Origin: Ancylobacter polymorphus
GTDB lineage: Bacteria > Pseudomonadota > Alphaproteobacteria > Rhizobiales > Xanthobacteraceae
Assembly (NCBI RefSeq): GCF_030813495.1
Contig: NZ_JAUSUI010000004.1
Span: forward strand, 248,001-312,000
DNA: 64,000 bases
Direction: 5' to 3'
Numbering within the stretch: position 1 is the stretch's first letter; the number at the start of each line of letters is the position of its first letter. The notes under the pieces were generated by a model that worked only from the letters and a program-made list of their open reading frames with translations, did not search any database and was not told where the DNA came from. Below, piece after piece: positions 47,456 to 57,850 of the stretch. The translations under genes were made by a program, and so were the position numbers.

Positions 47456-47582
47456 TTCGCCCGCCGCCGCATTCCCGCCGCCTTCGCGCGGTGCTCTGGC
47501 GTGCCGCATCGTCAGTCTGCCGGCATGAGGGCGGGCGGGCGCTTAAGCCTCTGTCCCGGCCGGTTTCAGGAAAGAAAACGAC

Positions 47583-48320
47583 ATGAAGCTCCTCCGCGCC
47601 ACCGCGTGCGCCGCCGTTCTCGGCACCGCCGCGCTGTTCGCCAGCCTGTCGCCGCTCGCCGCGCAGGATCTCGCGCCCAATGCCCGGCGGGCGACGCTCG
47701 CGGTTTCCGGCGAAGGCACGGCCAGCGCCGTTCCCGACCGGGCGACGCTGACCTCCGGCGTGGTGAGCGAGGGCAAGACCGCGCGCGAGGCGCTCGACGC
47801 CAATTCCGCCGCCGTGGCGACGATGATCGCTGCGATCAAGGCCGCCGGTGTCGAGGGGCGCGATGTCTCGACCTCCGGCTTCTCCGTGCAGCCGCAATAC
47901 GCGCCACAGAAGAAGGACGGCGATCCGCTGCGTATCGCCTCCTATCAGGTGACCAATTCCGTCACCGTGCGGCTGCGTGACCTCGCCAAGCTCGGCGATC
48001 TGCTCGACCAGCTGGTGACCAATGGCGCCAACCAGATCAACGGTATCGCCTTCGACCTCGCCGAGCCCGGCAAGCTGGAGGATGCCGCCCGCGCCGAGGC
48101 GGTGAAGGACGCCCGCCACCAGGCCGAGATCATCGCCGGCGCCGCGGGCGTGCGGCTGGTGCGGGTGGTGTCGATCTCCAGCGAGGCCGGCCCGCAGCCC
48201 ATGCCGCGCATGATGATGATGGCCGCGCGGGCGGAGAAGATGGATTCGGTGCCGGTGGAAGCCGGCGAGACGCAGGTGCGCGCCGGCGTCACCGTGGTCT
48301 ACGAGATTGAGCCGCTCTGA
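47583..48320 (+). CDS. SIMPL-domain (DUF541) periplasmic protein
   Basis: 245 residues. A signal peptide (LLRATACAAVLGTAALFASL) is followed by RATLAVSGEGTASAVPDRATL, the usual SIMPL opening, then the domain with VSTSGFSVQPQY and the DLAKLGDLLDQLVTNGANQI helix region. SIMPL proteins such as E. coli YggE protect against oxidative stress by an unclear route. AGGAAAG precedes the ATG. The last 22 bases overlap the convergent lipid-kinase-family gene. Confidence 0.92.
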   Translation: MKLLRATACAAVLGTAALFASLSPLAAQDLAPNARRATLAVSGEGTASAVPDRATLTSGVVSEGKTAREALDANSAAVATMIAAIKAAGVEGRDVSTSGFSVQPQYAPQKKDGDPLRIASYQVTNSVTVRLRDLAKLGDLLDQLVTNGANQINGIAFDLAEPGKLEDAARAEAVKDARHQAEIIAGAAGVRLVRVVSISSEAGPQPMPRMMMMAARAEKMDSVPVEAGETQVRAGVTVVYEIEPL

Positions 48321-49270
48321 AGCGCCTCGGCGCGCGTCGTGGCCGCCGCGGTGGCCTCGACGACGGCGCTCTCGCCCTTGGCGGCGAGCGGGATGAGGAC
48401 CTTCAGCCCGCGCGGCACGATCCGGTAGGTGAGCGGCATCTCCTCCCGCCCGAGCTCGCCATCGGTGGATACCCACACGCGGGCGCGGTTGGCGCGGCGC
48501 AGCACGATTTCCCGGCCGGTCAGGCTGATGATGCCGGGATTGTCGCGCCAATTGTCGGTGACCATGTCGGCGCCGGCCTTCAGCAGGGCGAGCCCGCCGC
48601 GATCTTCCGCCACATGCAGTTCGAGCACGCCTTCGTCCAGCCGGCCACGGCGCCAGCCCGGCCCGGTGAAGCGGTTGATCGAGGCGAGCGCGGCGAAGGC
48701 CTGGAAATGATGGTCGTTGCCGTCCACCGTCACATCGAGATCGAAACGGCCGCTGCGGCGCAGGGCGAAGACGGCGGCGATGGCGACCGCGAAAAAGCGC
48801 CAGAGCTTCCAGCGCCGGGCGGTTTCGCGGGCGCGGGCCATCTGGCTGAAGAAGCCCATGCCGGAAATGGTGTGGAAGCGGCGCCCGTTCAGTGTCGCCA
48901 GGTCGATCTCGCCCACCCGCGCGTCGCTGAGCGCCGCTAAGGCCGCGTCGAGGTCGCGCGGCATGCCGAGATCGGTGGCGAGGAGGTTGAGCGTGCCGAG
49001 CGGCAGGATGCCGAGCGTCTTGCCGGAGCCTTCGAGGCTCTGCACCGCCAGGCTGACGCTGCCATCGCCGCCGCCGACGATAACGGTGTCATGCTCGCCG
49101 CTGCCGGAGGCGCGGATGGCCTTCACCAGTTCCTTGCCGCGCAGCAGGCGGACCTCGACGGTGCGGCCCCCGCCATCGAGCGCATCGGCGATGTGGCGCC
49201 GAACCTCCTCCGCGTCGCGGTCCAGCAGCGTGCCGGCATTGGCGTTGAGAAGGACGAGAAGCTGGGCCAT
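48299..49270 (-). CDS. Diacylglycerol-kinase-family lipid kinase
   Basis: 323 residues. The DAGK catalytic fold shows LLVLLNANAGT at the start, the glycine-rich ATP site TVIVGGGDGSVSLA, then LGILPLGTLNLLATDLGMP and FHTISGMGFFSQMARARE. Substrates may be diacylglycerol or other lipids (YegS/BmrU type). It is cytoplasmic or membrane-peripheral. The 3' end overlaps the SIMPL gene by 22 bases in the opposite orientation. The C-terminal ~40 residues are Ala/Thr-rich. Confidence 0.9.
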   Translation of the reverse strand: MAQLLVLLNANAGTLLDRDAEEVRRHIADALDGGGRTVEVRLLRGKELVKAIRASGSGEHDTVIVGGGDGSVSLAVQSLEGSGKTLGILPLGTLNLLATDLGMPRDLDAALAALSDARVGEIDLATLNGRRFHTISGMGFFSQMARARETARRWKLWRFFAVAIAAVFALRRSGRFDLDVTVDGNDHHFQAFAALASINRFTGPGWRRGRLDEGVLELHVAEDRGGLALLKAGADMVTDNWRDNPGIISLTGREIVLRRANRARVWVSTDGELGREEMPLTYRIVPRGLKVLIPLAAKGESAVVEATAAATTRAEALQSGSIS

Positions 49271-49381
49271 GGGGAAAACCGGATTGGAGGAGCCGCGGAA
49301 TACTCCTCTGCAATCGCGGCCGCGCGAAGACGTTCCCTATCGAAAAGTGGCGGGCCTCGGGACGGCCCCGGTCAAAAGCGA

Positions 49382-49407
49382 AGGCCGCCCCGGATCCGGG
49401 ACGGCCT
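49382..49407 (-). terminator. Terminator of the glycine-rich protein gene
   Basis: AGGCCGCCCCGG and its near-complement CCGGGACGGCCT form a stem across AT. On the minus strand it is followed by TCGCTTTTG, 14 bases after the stop of the glycine-rich gene. Confidence 0.7.
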
Positions 49408-49420
49408 CCCGTTCCATGGA

Positions 49421-50626
49421 TCAGCCGCCGATGAGGTCGCGGCACAGGGCGACGATGCCGGCATCATAGGCGCGCGGCTCGGAGAGGACGCCGGTGCAGC
49501 GGGTCTTCTTCGCCGCCATGTCGGAACGGTTGGCGTTGCCGCCCGTCGCCGACCCGCCGCCCCCGGCGGAGGGGCCGCCGGGCGCGCCCGGACCGCCCGG
49601 ACCGCCCGGACCACCCGGGCCACCAGGACCGCCGGGGCCTCCGCCGCCGATGCCGATATCCACACCCACCGCCGCGGCCGTCTCGCCGCCGACATCGACA
49701 TCCGCATTGGCGCGCAGGCCGCGCGGGCCGCCGAGCGTGGTGCGGCTCGCCACATCCACGGCCTGCCGGCCGCCAAGGGTGGCGCGGTTGGTGCTGTTCA
49801 ACCCGCGCGGACCGAGCGCGCCGACGCGCGCATCGACGCCGAGCGGGCGCTGGCGCGAGGTGCCGACCGCGACATCGGCCTTGACGCCGCGTCGGCCCAG
49901 AACATTCGCGTTCACATCCGCAATATTGCCGCTGGTGCTGCGGCCGAAGCCGAGCGGGCGCTGGCCGCGCTTGAACAGCTCGATCTGCAGGCCGACCACA
50001 TTGGCGGCGACCGGCGCGCGCCCGGTCAGAGAGGTGGTCGCGTCGCCTCTTGAGGGCTGCGGTCCCACCGCGCCGACGCCGCTCGTCGCCGCGCCGAGGC
50101 CGGAGCCGAGCCCGCCCACCGCGCCGCCAAGGCCGCTCGTGGCGCCGGAGACGCCGCTGCCGATGCCCGACACCGCGCGACCGGCGCCGCTCACCGCTCT
50201 GCCGACCGCACCGCCCAAGCCGGTGCCGCCGCGGCTGGCGCTCGCGGCATCGCCGGCCCGGCTGACGCCGTCACCCACGCCCGACAGCGCGCCGCCGGCC
50301 GCCCGGCCGACGCCCGAGACGGCGCCGCCGACGGACCGGCCGACGCCGGACGCCGCGCGCCCGACCGAGCCGCCGAGCCCGCCGCTGCGGCCGCTCGCGC
50401 TCTTGCCGCCGCCATCGCTCTTGCCGCCGCCATCGCTCTTGCTGCGGCCGCTTGCGCTCCTGCCGCCGCTATCGCTCTTGCCGCTGGCCGACGAGCCGCC
50501 ATCACGGCCGCCGCCGAGCCCGCCCAGGCGGGCATCGGCCGGGGCGGTCGCCATCACAAGGCAGACCGCGAGCACGCCGGTGCTGAGCAGGGCCAATCCA
50601 TGTCGTGCCGTCTCGGTTCGCTTCAT
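49421..50626 (-). CDS. Exported glycine-rich protein with collagen-like and GVGRAxxG repeats
   Basis: 401 residues with a signal peptide (ALLSTGVLAVCLVMATAPADA). The mature part starts with Ser/Gly/Lys-rich repeats (KSDGGGKSDGGGKSASGRS), moves to Gly/Ala/Val repeats (SGVGRSVGGAVSGVGRAAGG), then a less repetitive middle (NVLGRRGVKADVAVG), a Gly-Pro run (GGPGGPGGPGGPGG), and a tail with two Cys, TRCTGVLSEPRAYD and VALCRDLIGG. It is probably a surface or periplasmic structural protein. GGGAGAG precedes the ATG at 50626. It has its own terminator. Similar proteins are common but uncharacterised. Confidence 0.82.
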   Translation of the reverse strand: MKRTETARHGLALLSTGVLAVCLVMATAPADARLGGLGGGRDGGSSASGKSDSGGRSASGRSKSDGGGKSDGGGKSASGRSGGLGGSVGRAASGVGRSVGGAVSGVGRAAGGALSGVGDGVSRAGDAASASRGGTGLGGAVGRAVSGAGRAVSGIGSGVSGATSGLGGAVGGLGSGLGAATSGVGAVGPQPSRGDATTSLTGRAPVAANVVGLQIELFKRGQRPLGFGRSTSGNIADVNANVLGRRGVKADVAVGTSRQRPLGVDARVGALGPRGLNSTNRATLGGRQAVDVASRTTLGGPRGLRANADVDVGGETAAAVGVDIGIGGGGPGGPGGPGGPGGPGGPGAPGGPSAGGGGSATGGNANRSDMAAKKTRCTGVLSEPRAYDAGIVALCRDLIGG

Positions 50627-51011
50627 AACGCTCTCCCTGTTCAAGAAAGTGGCGTCATGGCGTGGAGCCCGGCGCCGCTAGAAAAAGGCGGCTCTTGGGG
50701 CAAAAGTTGCTGAGATGACGGTGCGTAAAGACTGGAATACGGCATTCCATCGACGACGCTCCCGTCGCCGGTAACCTGCGGCCGGCGGTCGGTGTTCCAG
50801 TAATATCGGCTGTTTAAATGTAACTTATTTGTGAAGTGCGGCAGAGGCGCGTGGAGTGCCTGTTTCCCGCTGTCCGGCGAGGCGGCAGGCGAGCGGGAGG
50901 CGCGGCTCGCGCGAGGCGTGCGGCGGATTGCGCCGCAAGGCATGGCCGGGCGAGCCATTGACGGAAGCGGGCAGCCGGTGATGCTCCGAGCATCGCAACC
51001 GGATTCCCCCC
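50627..51011. other. Intergenic region between divergent genes with a short dyad
   Basis: A 385-base gap between the glycine-rich gene and the DUF486 gene. The dyad TGGAAT-ACGGC-ATTCCA at 50733-50749 lies in an AT-richer part and could be a regulator site. A downstream 200-codon frame from 50831 has no ribosome site, and most of its length is the out-of-frame DUF486 gene. Confidence 0.55.
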
Positions 51012-51377
51012 ATGCCGTTCTTCTCGTCGCTGCTTCCGCCCACGCTGATGCCGATCGTGCTGCTGTTTGCCTCGAACATCTTCATGACCTTCGCCTGGTA
51101 TGGGCACCTCAAGCACAAATCCTCGCCGCTGCTCATCGCCATTTTGGCGAGCTGGGGCATCGCTTTCTTCGAATATTGCCTCGCCGTGCCGGCCAACCGC
51201 TATGGCTCCGCCGTCTATTCGACGGTGGAACTCAAGACCATGCAGGAGGTGATCACGCTGGTGGTGTTCGCCGGATTCTCCGTGCTGTGGCTGAAAGAGC
51301 CGTTCCACTGGAACCATCTGATCGGCTTCGCGCTGATCGCGCTCGGAGCGTTCTTCATCTTCCAGAAATGGTCGTGA
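51012..51377 (+). CDS. DUF486 membrane protein
   Basis: 121 residues with four membrane helices, matching the DUF486 family related to small multidrug-type transporters: LLFASNIFMTFAWYGHLKH, WGIAFFEYCLAVPANRYGS, YSTVELKTMQEVITLVVFAGFS and a C-terminal ALGAFFIFQKW. The function is unknown. There is no clear ribosome site before the ATG. It is convergent with the sugar-dehydrogenase-like gene after three bases. Confidence 0.92.
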   Translation: MPFFSSLLPPTLMPIVLLFASNIFMTFAWYGHLKHKSSPLLIAILASWGIAFFEYCLAVPANRYGSAVYSTVELKTMQEVITLVVFAGFSVLWLKEPFHWNHLIGFALIALGAFFIFQKWS

Positions 51378-51380
51378 GCC

Positions 51381-52580
51381 TCAGTCGGCGGGGGCGACGC
51401 GCAGCAGGCGGCCATTGGAGGGATCGTCGGTGAGCAGCCACAGCGCGCCGTCCGGTCCCTGGCGCACATCGCGGATGCGGGCGTTGAGGTCGGTCAGCAG
51501 CACTTCCTCCTCGGTCACGCTGCCGCGCGCGGTGTCGAGCCGCAGCCGCACCAGCCGCGTGCCGGCAAGGCCGCCGGCGAACAGGTCGCCCTTCCATTTC
51601 GGCATCAGCGTGCCGGTGTAGAAGGCGAGGCCGGACGGGGCGAAAGACGGGTCCCAATATTTCACCGGCTGTTCCATCCCGGCCTTCTCCGTGCCCTCGC
51701 CAATGGCGGCGCCGGAATAATCGCGGCCATAGGAGATGACCGGCCAGCCATAATTCTTGCCGGCTTCGGGATGGTTCAACTCGTCGCCGCCGCGCGCACC
51801 GTGCTCGATGGTCCACAGCCGGCCGGTGGCGGGGTCGAGCGCGGCGCCCTGCACATTGCGGTGGCCAATGCTCCAGATTTCCGGCCGGGCGCCGTTCTTC
51901 TGGCGGAACGGGTTATCGGCCGGCACATCGCCATTGCCGGCGATGCGGACGATCTTGCCGATATGGGTGGAGAGATTCTGCGCCTGCTCGCGCTGGGAGT
52001 AGCGGTCGCCGAGGGTGACGAACAGCGTCCCGTCGCGGGCGAAGACGAGCCGCGCGCCATAGTGGTTGCTGCCGCCAGAGGCCGGCGACTGGCGGAAGAC
52101 GACCTCGACATTCTCCAGCCGCGCATCGCCGTTTTCTTCCATCAGCCGGCCGCGCGCCACCGAGGTGCCGGAGGCGCCTTCGCGCGGCTCGGCATAGGCG
52201 AGATAGACGAGCCGGCTGCGGTCGAAATCCGGGGCCAGCGCGACATCGAGCAGACCGCCCTGGCCACGGGCGAAGACCGGCGGCACGCCGGCGACCGGGG
52301 CGGAGACGGTGCCGCTCGGGCTGACGAGGCGCAGCGTGCCGGGACGCTCGGTCACCAGCATGCGGCCATCGGGCAGGAAGGCGAGACCCCAGGGGCTGCG
52401 CAGGCCGGCGGCGACGGTCTCGACGCTCAGCGGGCCGATAGAGGAGGGGGCCTCGATCGGCGCGCTTTCCGACTGCTGTGCCTGGGCCGCGGTGGCGACG
52501 ATCAGTGCCGCCAGCAGGCCGGCGAAGGCGGAAGCGGTCCGACGCGACGAGAGGCGCCAGGAGAGGGAAGGGTGAGGCAC
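51381..52580 (-). CDS. PQQ-dependent sugar dehydrogenase family protein (Gdh-B/YliI-like beta-propeller)
   Basis: 399 residues, exported. A signal with an SSRRTASAFAGLLAALIVA core (Tat-like) is followed by the soluble glucose/sorbosone dehydrogenase propeller: LRSPWGLAFLPDGRMLVTERPG, GQGGLLDVALAPDF, SNHYGARLVFARDGTLFVTLGD, SIGHRNVQGAALDP, IEHGARGGDELN and GKNYGWPVISYG. PQQ and calcium are the likely cofactors; the substrate is an aldose in characterised relatives. I chose a GTG at 52580 behind GGAG because it gives a proper signal. Upstream in-frame codons to 52655 do not help. Confidence 0.9.
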   Translation of the reverse strand: MPHPSLSWRLSSRRTASAFAGLLAALIVATAAQAQQSESAPIEAPSSIGPLSVETVAAGLRSPWGLAFLPDGRMLVTERPGTLRLVSPSGTVSAPVAGVPPVFARGQGGLLDVALAPDFDRSRLVYLAYAEPREGASGTSVARGRLMEENGDARLENVEVVFRQSPASGGSNHYGARLVFARDGTLFVTLGDRYSQREQAQNLSTHIGKIVRIAGNGDVPADNPFRQKNGARPEIWSIGHRNVQGAALDPATGRLWTIEHGARGGDELNHPEAGKNYGWPVISYGRDYSGAAIGEGTEKAGMEQPVKYWDPSFAPSGLAFYTGTLMPKWKGDLFAGGLAGTRLVRLRLDTARGSVTEEEVLLTDLNARIRDVRQGPDGALWLLTDDPSNGRLLRVAPAD

Positions 52581-52712
52581 GGCGCGCTCCGGGGTTCGGT
52601 TGCGAGCCGTATGGTTAGAGCACACGGCGCGGCAGGCCAATCGCCTGTCGTGCACGATGCCGTTAGGTCAGAGGCTGCCCCCGCCCACGCCGAAGATGCC
52701 CGGCGGGGAAGC

Positions 52713-53060
52713 TCAGCCCCGGCCCCGCCGCGACTCCTGCGGGCTCGCCTCGCCGGCCGCCTGCAGCGTGCTGCGCAGCATGAAGGTGGTGAGGCCGGAG
52801 AGGCCGACAAAGGCGGCCAGCAGCACCGCGCCGATGGCGAGGCGCTCATCCGAGGCGGTGCCCTGCACCAGCTCGAAGGCCGAGGCCCGCTGCAGGCCGA
52901 ACAGGCACAGAACGGCGACGATGGCCACGGTCAGCGACAGGACGACGCCGGCCTCCAGCGCGGCGCGGCGCAGCCGGCGGACCGCCGTATAGCGCTTGGT
53001 CGCCACCATGCCGGTGTGCGGCAGGGCGGCGGGGAACTGGTTCGACATCGGATCGGTCAT
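52713..53060 (-). CDS. Small two-helix membrane protein of unknown function
   Basis: 115 residues. The N-terminus is polar (MTDPMSNQFPAALPHTG), then a basic RYTAVRRLRRAALEA precedes helix 1 (AGVVLSLTVAIVAVLCLFGL). Helix 2 is AIGAVLLAAFVGLSGLTTFML. The tail is basic. AAGGGAG precedes the ATG. I do not recognise a family. It is the downstream neighbour of the GST gene on the same strand, with a 129-base gap. Confidence 0.72.
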   Translation of the reverse strand: MTDPMSNQFPAALPHTGMVATKRYTAVRRLRRAALEAGVVLSLTVAIVAVLCLFGLQRASAFELVQGTASDERLAIGAVLLAAFVGLSGLTTFMLRSTLQAAGEASPQESRRGRG

Positions 53061-53189
53061 GACGAACTCCCTTCAATCGGTCCGGGCGGGTGCCCTTGGC
53101 TGACGGTAAGTTCGTGCGGGAAGGCGGCCGGGCGGGGACGCCGGTTTGGGCGACCCGGTGCCATTTCGGGGCGATTTCAGGGCAAGGGG

Positions 53190-55189
<2,000 letters not shown>

Positions 55190-55205
55190 GGTAGAAGGGT
55201 ATTGA

Positions 55206-55231
55206 CCGGCCGGGCGGCGCGCCCCGGCCGG
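55206..55231. terminator. Hairpin after aatA
   Basis: CCGGCCGGG pairs with CCCGGCCGG around an 8-base loop, 16 bases past the aatA stop. No T-run follows, so termination would be weak. Confidence 0.5.
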
Positions 55232-55297
55232 CAAGCGCCATAGGGCGGGGGCGCCGGTTCCCGAGAGCCGGCAGCGCGTCATCGTCAGGAGATCTGA

Positions 55298-55789
55298 ATG
55301 TTCCGTACTGTTCTGTCGCGCGGCCTGCTCGCCACCGCGCTTGTCGCCGGTGCCGCCACCCTCGTCGCCGCGCCGGCCTCGGCCCAGACCAAGCGCGTCG
55401 AGGCTGGCTCGCTGGCCTGCACGGGTTCCAAGTCGGTGAGCTTCATCATCGGCTCCAAGCGGACGCTGGAGTGCACCTTCACCACCGTGCGCGGCAAGAA
55501 GTTCGCCTATGAGGGCTCGATCCACCGCTGGGGCCTCGACCTCGGCATCACCGGTCGCAACATCCTGCTGTGGACCGTGCTCGCGCCGTCCAAGGGCGTG
55601 CGCTCGTCCGATCTCGACGGCACCTATGTCGGCGTGTCCGGCAGCGTGGCGCTCGGCGTGGGCGTGGCCGGCAACGTGCTGGTCGGCGGCTCCAACAAGA
55701 CCATCGCCCTTCAGCCGATCAGCGTCGAAGGCCAGACCGGCGTGAACGTCGCGCTCGGCGTGGGCGATCTGCACCTCGTCTCCAAGTGA
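55298..55789 (+). CDS. DUF992 exported protein
   Basis: 163 residues. A signal peptide (ALVAGAATLVAAPASAQ) precedes the DUF992 domain: EAGSLACTGSKSVSFIIGSK, LECTFTTV with the paired Cys, EGSIHRWGLDLGITG and GVAGNVLVGGSNKTIALQPIS. The family is restricted mainly to alphaproteobacteria and has no known activity. CAGGAG precedes the ATG. The stop codon lies within a 17-base tandem repeat. Confidence 0.93.
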   Translation: MFRTVLSRGLLATALVAGAATLVAAPASAQTKRVEAGSLACTGSKSVSFIIGSKRTLECTFTTVRGKKFAYEGSIHRWGLDLGITGRNILLWTVLAPSKGVRSSDLDGTYVGVSGSVALGVGVAGNVLVGGSNKTIALQPISVEGQTGVNVALGVGDLHLVSK

Positions 55790-55824
55790 GCCGCGTCTCC
55801 AAGTGAGTTTCGTCTCCAAGTGAG
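55777..55824. repeat. Three tandem copies of CGTCTCCAAGTGAG, each with an in-frame or near stop
   Basis: Copies start at 55777, 55794 and 55811 (period 17). The first contains the DUF992 stop codon. The units are almost identical, suggesting recent slippage or recombination. It adds no coding length because the first stop is intact. Confidence 0.8.
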
Positions 55825-55858
55825 CCGCACGGCGCCGCGGCGCCGTCGAGAGACAGAC

Positions 55859-55888
55859 AAGCCCGGCGGCACCCCGCCGGGCTTTTTT
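55859..55888 (+). terminator. Rho-independent terminator of the DUF992 gene
   Basis: AAGCCCGGCGG and CCGCCGGGCTT pair over 11 bases around CACC and are followed by a run of Ts. It is the clearest terminator in the window. Confidence 0.92.
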
Positions 55889-55974
55889 CATATCCGCACG
55901 AGAAGTTGACGCGGCAGGTGAAATAAAGGGCGGGCTTCCGGCGTACTCTCCGCAGCATCCAAGAGGAGCCCGCC

Positions 55975-56973
55975 ATGCACATACGCCGTCGTCGGTCCTG
56001 GGAACTGCCGGAGAGCGCGGTCACGCCGGAAGCCACCTATCTCTCGCGCCGAAACCTTCTTGGCGCCGGGGTGGGGCTGCTCGGTGTCGCCGGCCTGTCC
56101 GCCGCGCTCGCGCCTTTCGCGGACGCTGCCCCGGCCCCGGGCGATCCTGCCAACGACCCCACGCGCGACCTTTACCCCGCGAAGAAGAACACCGCCTTCA
56201 CCGCCGGTGACCGGCCGATCACCCCGGAGGAGATTTCCGGCAATTACAACAATTTCTACGAGTTCGGCTCGGAGCGCTCCGCCTATCAGATCGCCGATGT
56301 GGCCGCGCGCATGCCCCGCCGGCCGTGGATGGTGAAGATCGACGGGCTGGTGGAGCAGCCGCGCGAGGTCGGGATCGACGATCTGATCCGCGCCATGGCG
56401 CTGGAAGAGCGCATCTATCGCCACCGCTGCGTCGAGGCCTGGTCGATGACCGTGCCGTGGACCGGCTTCCCGGTGAAGGACCTCGTGGCCTATGCCAAGC
56501 CGCTCTCCGGCGCCAAATATGTACGCTTCGAGACCTTCATGAACCCGGAAGTGGCGCTCGGCCAGCGCCGCTTCATCTACCCCTGGCCCTATATTGACGG
56601 GTTGACCATGGCCGAGGCGAATAACGACCTCGCCTTCCTCGTCACCGGCATCTACGGCAAGCCGGCGCCGAACCAGTATGGCGCGCCTTTGCGTCTCGCC
56701 CTGCCGTGGAAATACGGCTTCAAATCGGTGAAGTCGATCGTGCGCATCTCCTTCGTCGCGGAGCGGCCTGTGGGGCTGTGGGAGCAGGTGCAGGGCCGCG
56801 AATATGGCTTCTGGGCCAATGTGAACCCCGAGGTGCCGCACCCGCGCTGGAGCCAGGCTTCGGAGCGCGACATCGGCACCGGCGAGCGGCGGCCGACGCT
56901 GCTCTATAACGGCTATGGCGAGCAGGTCGCGGGTCTCTACAAGGGAATGTCGGGCGAGAAGCTGTTCATGTGA
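55975..56973 (+). CDS. msrP: Protein-methionine-sulfoxide reductase catalytic subunit MsrP
   Basis: 332 residues, the periplasmic molybdopterin enzyme that repairs oxidised methionine. A Tat signal (SRRNLLGAGVGLLGVAGLSA) is followed by the sulfite-oxidase-like fold. The Mo ligand is C152 in YRHRCVEAWSMTVPW. GKPAPNQYGAPLRLALPWKYGFKS forms the cofactor-binding part. The usual membrane partner MsrQ is not next to it in this window. AAGAGGAG precedes the ATG; a terminator follows. Confidence 0.96.
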   Translation: MHIRRRRSWELPESAVTPEATYLSRRNLLGAGVGLLGVAGLSAALAPFADAAPAPGDPANDPTRDLYPAKKNTAFTAGDRPITPEEISGNYNNFYEFGSERSAYQIADVAARMPRRPWMVKIDGLVEQPREVGIDDLIRAMALEERIYRHRCVEAWSMTVPWTGFPVKDLVAYAKPLSGAKYVRFETFMNPEVALGQRRFIYPWPYIDGLTMAEANNDLAFLVTGIYGKPAPNQYGAPLRLALPWKYGFKSVKSIVRISFVAERPVGLWEQVQGREYGFWANVNPEVPHPRWSQASERDIGTGERRPTLLYNGYGEQVAGLYKGMSGEKLFM

Positions 56974-57006
56974 GGCGCTGCGGCGCGCCACCGTCTGAAA
57001 GAAAAA

Positions 57007-57040
57007 TGGCCGGGTCCCAAAAGGGCCCGGCCAAAGTTTT
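57007..57040 (+). terminator. Rho-independent terminator of msrP
   Basis: TGGCCGGG(T)CCC pairs with GGGCCCGGCCA around AAAA, with one bulged T, and is followed by AAGTTTT. Confidence 0.85.
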
Positions 57041-57316
57041 CGCTGCCGAAGCAGCGAACCTTCCAGAGGGGAACAGCCGAAACGCAAGGCGCCTCGGCGT
57101 CTGGTCCTCATATGCTCACATCTCGGGCATTCTGCAATAATGTATGCCTGCATGGCAGGCATGCGTAATTGCATCGGGCGTTTCTTACTGCTGTCACTGC
57201 CTGCGAATTGGGCGCAGGCATTACCTCCGTGAGTCGTTTCGCCTGTCTCAAAATGGCGGCGCCGCGTATATTTCCGGCCCATCCGCCGCAGAGCGGATGC
57301 CTCACGGAGGAGTGCC
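57041..57316. other. Intergenic region with dyad upstream of the DUF2380 gene
   Basis: The msrP-DUF2380 gap (343 bases including the terminator) holds a perfect dyad ATGCCTGC-ATG-GCAGGCAT at 57144-57162, which may be an operator or a transcribed hairpin. Codons 57144-57506 and 57169-57486 in other frames look like shadow reading. I see no other gene. Confidence 0.55.
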
Positions 57317-57832
57317 ATGCCGGTGTCCCGTCGTGCCCCGCGTCTGCCGATTGCCCTTTTGTCGCTCGCTGTCGTCGCGCTCGCCGCGCCCACCGCCCGC
57401 GCCGCTGCGCCGGAACTGGTGGCGGTGGCCGATATCGGCTTCACCGATTCCTCCGGAGAGCCCGCCGACCAGCGCGCCGCGCATGAGACGCGGCGGATCG
57501 CGCTGACGCAGGAGGTGCGCGGCGGCATCGGGCAGGATGGCAAGCTGCGCAGCCTGCCGCTCGGCTGCGACGGTGCCTGCCGGCTCGATGCGGAGGGGGT
57601 GGAGGCGCTGCGCCAGCGGGCGAAGGCGGAAGGCGCGCGATTTCTGCTGGTGGGCAGCGTGCACAAGATGAGCACGCTGGTGCTGTCGATGCGGGTGGCG
57701 GTGCTCGACACCGCGACCGGCAAGCTGCTGTTCGAGCGGCTGCTCAGCTTTCGCGGCGACAATGACGCGGGCTGGCAGCATGCCGGCGACTATGTCGCCC
57801 GCGAGGTGGCGCAGGCCCTGCCGCCGGCGTGA
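57317..57832 (+). CDS. DUF2380 exported protein
   Basis: 171 residues. A signal peptide (PIALLSLAVVALAAPTARA) precedes a CsgG-like small alpha/beta domain of the DUF2380 type: VAVADIGFTDSSGE, CDGACRLDAEGVEALRQRAK, FLLVGSVHKMSTLVLSMRVAVLD and FRGDNDAGWQHAGDYVAREV. The function is unknown; it is probably periplasmic. CGGAGGAG precedes the ATG. It is convergent with the LysR gene. Confidence 0.9.
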   Translation: MPVSRRAPRLPIALLSLAVVALAAPTARAAAPELVAVADIGFTDSSGEPADQRAAHETRRIALTQEVRGGIGQDGKLRSLPLGCDGACRLDAEGVEALRQRAKAEGARFLLVGSVHKMSTLVLSMRVAVLDTATGKLLFERLLSFRGDNDAGWQHAGDYVAREVAQALPPA

Positions 57833-57850
57833 CGCCGGCAGCGCTCCCGC

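Noticed and set aside
50831-51433. 200-codon frame overlapping the DUF486 gene
   Set aside because: It starts without a ribosome site and most of its length is DUF486 read out of frame.
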